44,130 bases of DNA from Candidatus Bipolaricaulota bacterium (lineage in GTDB: Bacteria; Bipolaricaulota; Bipolaricaulia; UBA7950; UBA9294). Position numbers and translations under genes: made by a program. Each line of letters starts with the position of its first letter. The first letter of the stretch is position 1. This document shows positions 40,405 through 44,130 of this stretch, in pieces. The stretch is taken from contig JANQEA010000050.1 in assembly GCA_028278555.1 (NCBI GenBank), forward strand, positions 1-44,130, written 5' to 3'. The notes below the pieces were generated by a model. The model saw only the letters and a list, made by a program, of their open reading frames with translations, did no database searches and was not told the DNA's origin.

Positions 40405-43400
40405 ATGTCCAGAGGTCACCGAGAAAGCGGATCCATCCTCCGCGAGTCGCCCAATCGGTCACGATACATCTCTCATGCGATCGCTGCGGCGGTCTTGATT
40501 CTTCTCGCCGGAGTTGGGGCGTTCGCTCAGTCGGAGAACGTCGAGGTCGTTGTCTGGGATACAGGACCGAGCGTTCAGGGAGATGACGGCGCTATCGTCA
40601 CGATTTCCGGTCCAGCTTCCTACGAGTTCTACGCCGGCCCGGATGAGGATCAGAGCAACCCACATCCCCTTTACCTTCCCGCCGGCGACTACTCGTTCAC
40701 CGTGACGGCTGTCTGGCCGGAGCAACCGGACATCGACGGTACCAGCGACCGCTGTCGGAAGAATGGCAGGTGCAGAAACAGCGACATCGCGACATTCTAC
40801 ATCGACTTCCGAGCGTACGAGACGATCCCGTCCGCCGCAGACGACCACGAGACCACCGAAGAAGATACGCCCGTGATCGTTCCCGTTCTCGAAAACGATT
40901 CGGCCTCGACCCGAATCACGCTCGATGGGTCTGAAGATACGTCCGTCGCATTCGAGACGGAGACGCTCCGTCGCACGACCGGCCCGGACCTTTGCTGCGG
41001 AGATCTCGGGTATCCGGAGAGCCAGACGTTCGACCTCTCCGTCGAGATCGCCGACCAGCAGCTAGACATCGTCTGGGTCGGAACCCCATCGCACGGTTCC
41101 GCAGAGGCGAACCCCGACGGCACGATCACCTACACACCCGATGACGACTACTGCGGCAACGACCAGTTCGAGTACACGATCGAGGATCAGAATGGCTCCG
41201 ACACCGCGACGGTCTTCATCGAGATCGAATGCATCAGCGACCCGCCGGTCGCGGAGAACGACCATGCGGTGACCGACGAGAACAGCACCATCAATATCGA
41301 CGTCACGGACAACGACTCCGATCCGGACGGCGGGATCGATGCGTCGACGGTGACCATCACGAGCAACCCGCAGCTCGCTCACATCGATGTCGACCCAGTG
41401 ACCGGCGTCGTAACCTACACACCGGATCCCGGCGTGTGCGGCAGCGACAGCTTCACCTACCGTGTCGAGGACTTCGATGGGACTCCCTCAAACGAGGCGA
41501 CCGTCACCATCGAAGTCGTCTGCAATGAGTTCCCGGTGGCAGGCGATGACGCCGCGAGCACGAACGAGAACACGTCGATCGGGATCAACGTGCTCTCCAA
41601 CGACGCGGACGCCGATGGTGAGATCGACCCGACGTCCGTCACAATCACGTCGAGCCCCGATCTGGGCGACTTGAGTGTGCACCCATCCACCGGATCCATC
41701 ACGTATACGCCGGAGCCCGGCGCCTGCGGCGTCGACAGCTTCCGCTACACCGTTCAGGATGACGATGGTGCGGTCTCGAACGAGGCGACCGTGACCGTCG
41801 ACGTTTTGTGCGATGATCCGCCTCTCGCGATCGACGACTTGTACACCGTCGCCGAGGGAGACACGCTCGAGGTCGACGAACCGGGGATCCTCGCGAACGA
41901 CGAGACCAACCCCGAGGAGCCTATCTCGGCAATCCTCGTCTCGGACGTCTCGCATGGGACGCTGAGCCTGAATGCCGACGGCTCGTTCGTCTATGTCCAT
42001 GACGGCAGTGAGACTTCGAGCGATTCCTTCCGGTATCTGGCCACGGACGGGACCGACGACTCCAACGGCGCTACCGTCAACCTCGTGATCACCCCGACCA
42101 ACGACCCGCCGACCGCCGAGGACGACGAAGACGAGACTGACGAAGACACGCCGGTCACGATCGATGCCCTCGACAACGATGACGATCCCGACGGGGATGC
42201 GCTCTCCGTAGACTGGGTCTCCTCGCCGTCGAATGGCGAGGCGGTCAACAACGGTTCGGATGTGACGTACGTCCCCGATCCCGACTTCCATGGCGTCGAT
42301 ACCTTCACCTACGGCGTCGCCGACGGACATGGCGGAACGGCCGAGGCGGTCGTGACCGTGACGATCCGTCCGATCAACGATCCACCGATCGCCCAGGATG
42401 ACTCCGACGCCACGGACGAGGACACGTCTGTCACGATCGACGTCCTCGACAACGACACCGATCCTGATGGTGATCCCGTCGAAGTGGAGTCCGTGACCCA
42501 AGCCAACAACGGTTCCGTCACCAGCAACGGCGATGACGTAACCTATACGCCCGATCCGGAGTTCCACGGCAACGATTCCTTCACCTACACGATCTCCGAC
42601 GGGAATGGCGGCACGTCGACAGCGACCGTCCACGTGACGGTCGCCGCGATCAACGATCCGCCGATCGCCAGAGATGATGAAGCCGATACCGACGAGGACA
42701 CACCCATCTCGATCGACGTCCTACGCAACGATGACGACATCGATGGTGATTTGCTCGAAGTGGAAGCCGTGGACCAGCCGTCGAACGGCTCCGTCACCAA
42801 CAACGGCGATGACGTAACCTACACCCCCGACCCCGACTTCCATGGCTCCGACTCCTTCACCTACACGATCTCAGACGGCAACGGCGGCACCGACACCGCC
42901 ACCGTGAACGTCACGATCCACCCGGTGAACGACGAGCCGATCGCTCAGGACGATTCCGACGCCACGGACGAGGACACGCCTGTCACGATCGACGTCCTCG
43001 ACAACGACACCGATCCGGATGGCGACACCCTGTTCGTCGACGCGGTGACCCAGCCATCGAACGGCTCCGTCATCAACAACGGCGATGACGTAACCTACAC
43101 CCCCGACCCGGACTTCCATGGCTCCGACTCCTTCACCTACACGATCTCCGACGCCAACGAAGGCGAGGCAACAGCATCGGTCGATGTCACCGTGATTCCC
43201 GTCAATGATGAACCTGAGGCCGAAGACGACAGCGACTCCACCGACGAGGACGTTCCGGTCACGATCGACGTCCTCGCCAATGACACGGACCCGGACGGCG
43301 ATTCCCTGTCCGTCGACGCGGTGACCCAGCCATCGAACGGCTCCGTCACCAACAACGGCGATGACGTGACCTACACCCCCGACCCGGACTTCCATGGCTC

Positions 43401-44130
43401 CGACTCCTTCACCTACACGATCTCCGACGCCAACGGCGGTACTGATACCGCCACCGTCACCGTCACGATCCTCCCGGTGAATGACGCGCCGATCGCCCAG
43501 GATGATTCCGATGCCACGGACGAGGACACGCCTGTCACCATCGACGTCCTCGCCAACGACAGCGACCCGGACGGCGACGACCTGTTCGTCGACGCGGTGA
43601 CCCTGCCATCGAACGGCTCCGTCACCAACAACGGCGACGATGTGACCTACACCCCCGACCCCGACTTCCATGGGGTCGACTCCTTCACCTACACGATCTC
43701 CGACGGCAACGGAGGCGAAGCAACCGCGTCGGTCGATGTCACCGTGACTCCGGTCAATGATGAACCTGAGGCCGAAGACGACAGCGATACGACCGACGAG
43801 GACGTCCCGGTCACGATCGACGTCCTCGCCAATGACACTGACCCAGACGGCGATTCCCTGTCCGTCGACGGGGTGACCCAGCCATCGAACGGCTCCGTCA
43901 CCAACAACGGCGACGATGTGACCTACACCCCCGACCCGGGCTTCCATGGCTCCGATTCCTTCACCTACACGATCTCCGACGCCAACGGCGGTACTGATAC
44001 CGCCACCGTCACCGTCACGATCCTTCCGGTGAACGACGAGCCGGTCGCCCAGGACGACAGCGCCGCGACCGACGAGGATACGCCGGTCACCATCGACGTC
44101 CTCGCCAACGACAGCGATCCGGACGGCGAT
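40405..44130 (+). CDS. Giant secreted tandem Ig/cadherin-like repeat protein, adhesin-like (3' end outside window)
   Basis: The frame is open for 1242 codons to the right edge. The start has GGGAGGAG two bases upstream. The signal peptide (AIAAAVLILLAGVGAFA, cleavage near residue 41) follows a long basic N-terminus. A ~95-residue unique domain precedes about 12 repeats of 'tandem-95'/VCBS-cadherin type. Early repeats are irregular and contain paired Cys (CGNDQF...IEC; CGSDSF...VVC; CGVDSF...VLC). Later ones are 92-residue units with TDEDTPVTIDVLDNDTDPDG, VTYTPDPDFHG and DSFTYTISD; the D-rich loops probably bind calcium. Such proteins act in adhesion or as surface layers. A cyclic-di-GMP riboswitch lies in the leader. 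The C-terminus, which would show an anchor or secretion signal, is not visible. Confidence 0.93.
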   Translation, partial: MSRGHRESGSILRESPNRSRYISHAIAAAVLILLAGVGAFAQSENVEVVVWDTGPSVQGDDGAIVTISGPASYEFYAGPDEDQSNPHPLYLPAGDYSFTVTAVWPEQPDIDGTSDRCRKNGRCRNSDIATFYIDFRAYETIPSAADDHETTEEDTPVIVPVLENDSASTRITLDGSEDTSVAFETETLRRTTGPDLCCGDLGYPESQTFDLSVEIADQQLDIVWVGTPSHGSAEANPDGTITYTPDDDYCGNDQFEYTIEDQNGSDTATVFIEIECISDPPVAENDHAVTDENSTINIDVTDNDSDPDGGIDASTVTITSNPQLAHIDVDPVTGVVTYTPDPGVCGSDSFTYRVEDFDGTPSNEATVTIEVVCNEFPVAGDDAASTNENTSIGINVLSNDADADGEIDPTSVTITSSPDLGDLSVHPSTGSITYTPEPGACGVDSFRYTVQDDDGAVSNEATVTVDVLCDDPPLAIDDLYTVAEGDTLEVDEPGILANDETNPEEPISAILVSDVSHGTLSLNADGSFVYVHDGSETSSDSFRYLATDGTDDSNGATVNLVITPTNDPPTAEDDEDETDEDTPVTIDALDNDDDPDGDALSVDWVSSPSNGEAVNNGSDVTYVPDPDFHGVDTFTYGVADGHGGTAEAVVTVTIRPINDPPIAQDDSDATDEDTSVTIDVLDNDTDPDGDPVEVESVTQANNGSVTSNGDDVTYTPDPEFHGNDSFTYTISDGNGGTSTATVHVTVAAINDPPIARDDEADTDEDTPISIDVLRNDDDIDGDLLEVEAVDQPSNGSVTNNGDDVTYTPDPDFHGSDSFTYTISDGNGGTDTATVNVTIHPVNDEPIAQDDSDATDEDTPVTIDVLDNDTDPDGDTLFVDAVTQPSNGSVINNGDDVTYTPDPDFHGSDSFTYTISDANEGEATASVDVTVIPVNDEPEAEDDSDSTDEDVPVTIDVLANDTDPDGDSLSVDAVTQPSNGSVTNNGDDVTYTPDPDFHGSDSFTYTISDANGGTDTATVTVTILPVNDAPIAQDDSDATDEDTPVTIDVLANDSDPDGDDLFVDAVTLPSNGSVTNNGDDVTYTPDPDFHGVDSFTYTISDGNGGEATASVDVTVTPVNDEPEAEDDSDTTDEDVPVTIDVLANDTDPDGDSLSVDGVTQPSNGSVTNNGDDVTYTPDPGFHGSDSFTYTISDANGGTDTATVTVTILPVNDEPVAQDDSAATDEDTPVTIDVLANDSDPDGD
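42139..44130 (+). repeat. 276-bp tandem coding repeats, alternating in pairs
   Basis: The GAC of the TDED/DEDT motif recurs at 42139, 42415, 42691, 42967, 43243, 43519, 43795 and 44071, always exactly 276 bp apart (92 codons). From 42967 on, two subtypes alternate: one with DEDTPV and GEATASVDV, the other with DEDVPV and GGTDTATVTV. Neighbouring copies differ by only a few bases over about 110 bp around the PSNGSV-to-TISD segment. The array continues beyond the window. Confidence 0.92.

Noticed and set aside
40220..40498. Open frame of 92 codons starting at ATG 40220
   Set aside because: It runs through the riboswitch core, has no ribosome site and ends inside the signal-peptide region of the adhesin gene in another frame.
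41488..42633. Antisense frame of 381 codons
   Set aside because: Opposite to the well-supported adhesin frame and of low-complexity V/G/R/D composition.
42871..43947. Long antisense frame (358 codons) and several 72-codon antisense frames across the repeats
   Set aside because: They recur with the 276-bp period and are mirror effects of the repetitive sense gene; no ribosome sites or promoters.
42139..44130. Regular repeats as a CRISPR array
   Set aside because: Units are 276 bp, in frame and protein-coding, without short repeat/unique spacer structure.

Overview
The window looks like chromosomal DNA from a GC-rich bacterium (roughly 60% or more G+C by eye), with short intergenic gaps, many ATGA stop/start overlaps and no tRNA, rRNA, insertion sequence, phage or CRISPR that I could find. 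A CTT-TGA-C frameshift site in the release factor 2 gene and a GEMM-I riboswitch mark it as bacterial. A signal-peptided protein ending in Phe hints at an outer membrane. An uncultured deep-branching lineage such as Bipolaricaulota/Acetothermia is possible, but that is a guess from gene style and not shown by the sequence.

Layout. 1-4122: a BMP-type nucleoside ABC importer (end of the binding protein, a double ATPase, two permeases). 4133-8623: a PhnD-PhnC-PhnE-PhnE type importer in which both permeases carry an N-terminal RDD-like membrane domain. In both transporter operons a strong hairpin follows the binding-protein gene. 8648-10786: a small protein, a GNAT acetyltransferase and pyrimidine-nucleoside phosphorylase. 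10814-15225 (minus): MarR regulator plus cysteine synthase-like enzyme, then acyl-CoA synthetase, a secreted/outer-membrane-like protein and cytidine deaminase. 15316-17673: an overlapping operon of an unknown conserved protein, YigZ, RuvA and RuvX. 17700-19042 (minus): a ribbon-helix-helix protein and prfB. 19258-24579: a CrtI-like oxidoreductase, DUF4342, cupin, methyltransferase, a secreted repeat protein, DUF2087 and YCII proteins. 24580-24838 is a hairpin-rich gap. 24839-32532: a PKD-like Cys-rich surface protein, RsmI, a YkuK-like protein, a two-component pair, a DRTGG P-loop protein, an OsmC/ArsR/glutaredoxin redox group and a P-loop kinase.

32627-44130 is the most interesting part. 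On the minus strand lie a beta-helix protein fused to an OpuAC-type binding domain, a HAMP protein with a degenerate GGDEF domain, a secreted subtilase and a soluble PAS-GGDEF-EAL protein. On the plus strand a cyclic-di-GMP-I riboswitch precedes a giant secreted protein made of tandem Ig/cadherin-like repeats; its last part consists of exact 276-bp units and runs off the window. c-di-GMP enzymes, a c-di-GMP sensor RNA, a giant adhesin-like protein, a degenerate GGDEF membrane receptor and an exported protease together resemble the logic of the Lap adhesion system without sharing its proteins. That parallel is inference.

A second theme is that many genes have a TAnnnT -10 box ending only 5-10 nt before the start codon, which suggests leaderless or nearly leaderless mRNAs. 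The nucleoside importer, phosphorylase and cytidine deaminase together suggest pyrimidine nucleoside salvage.
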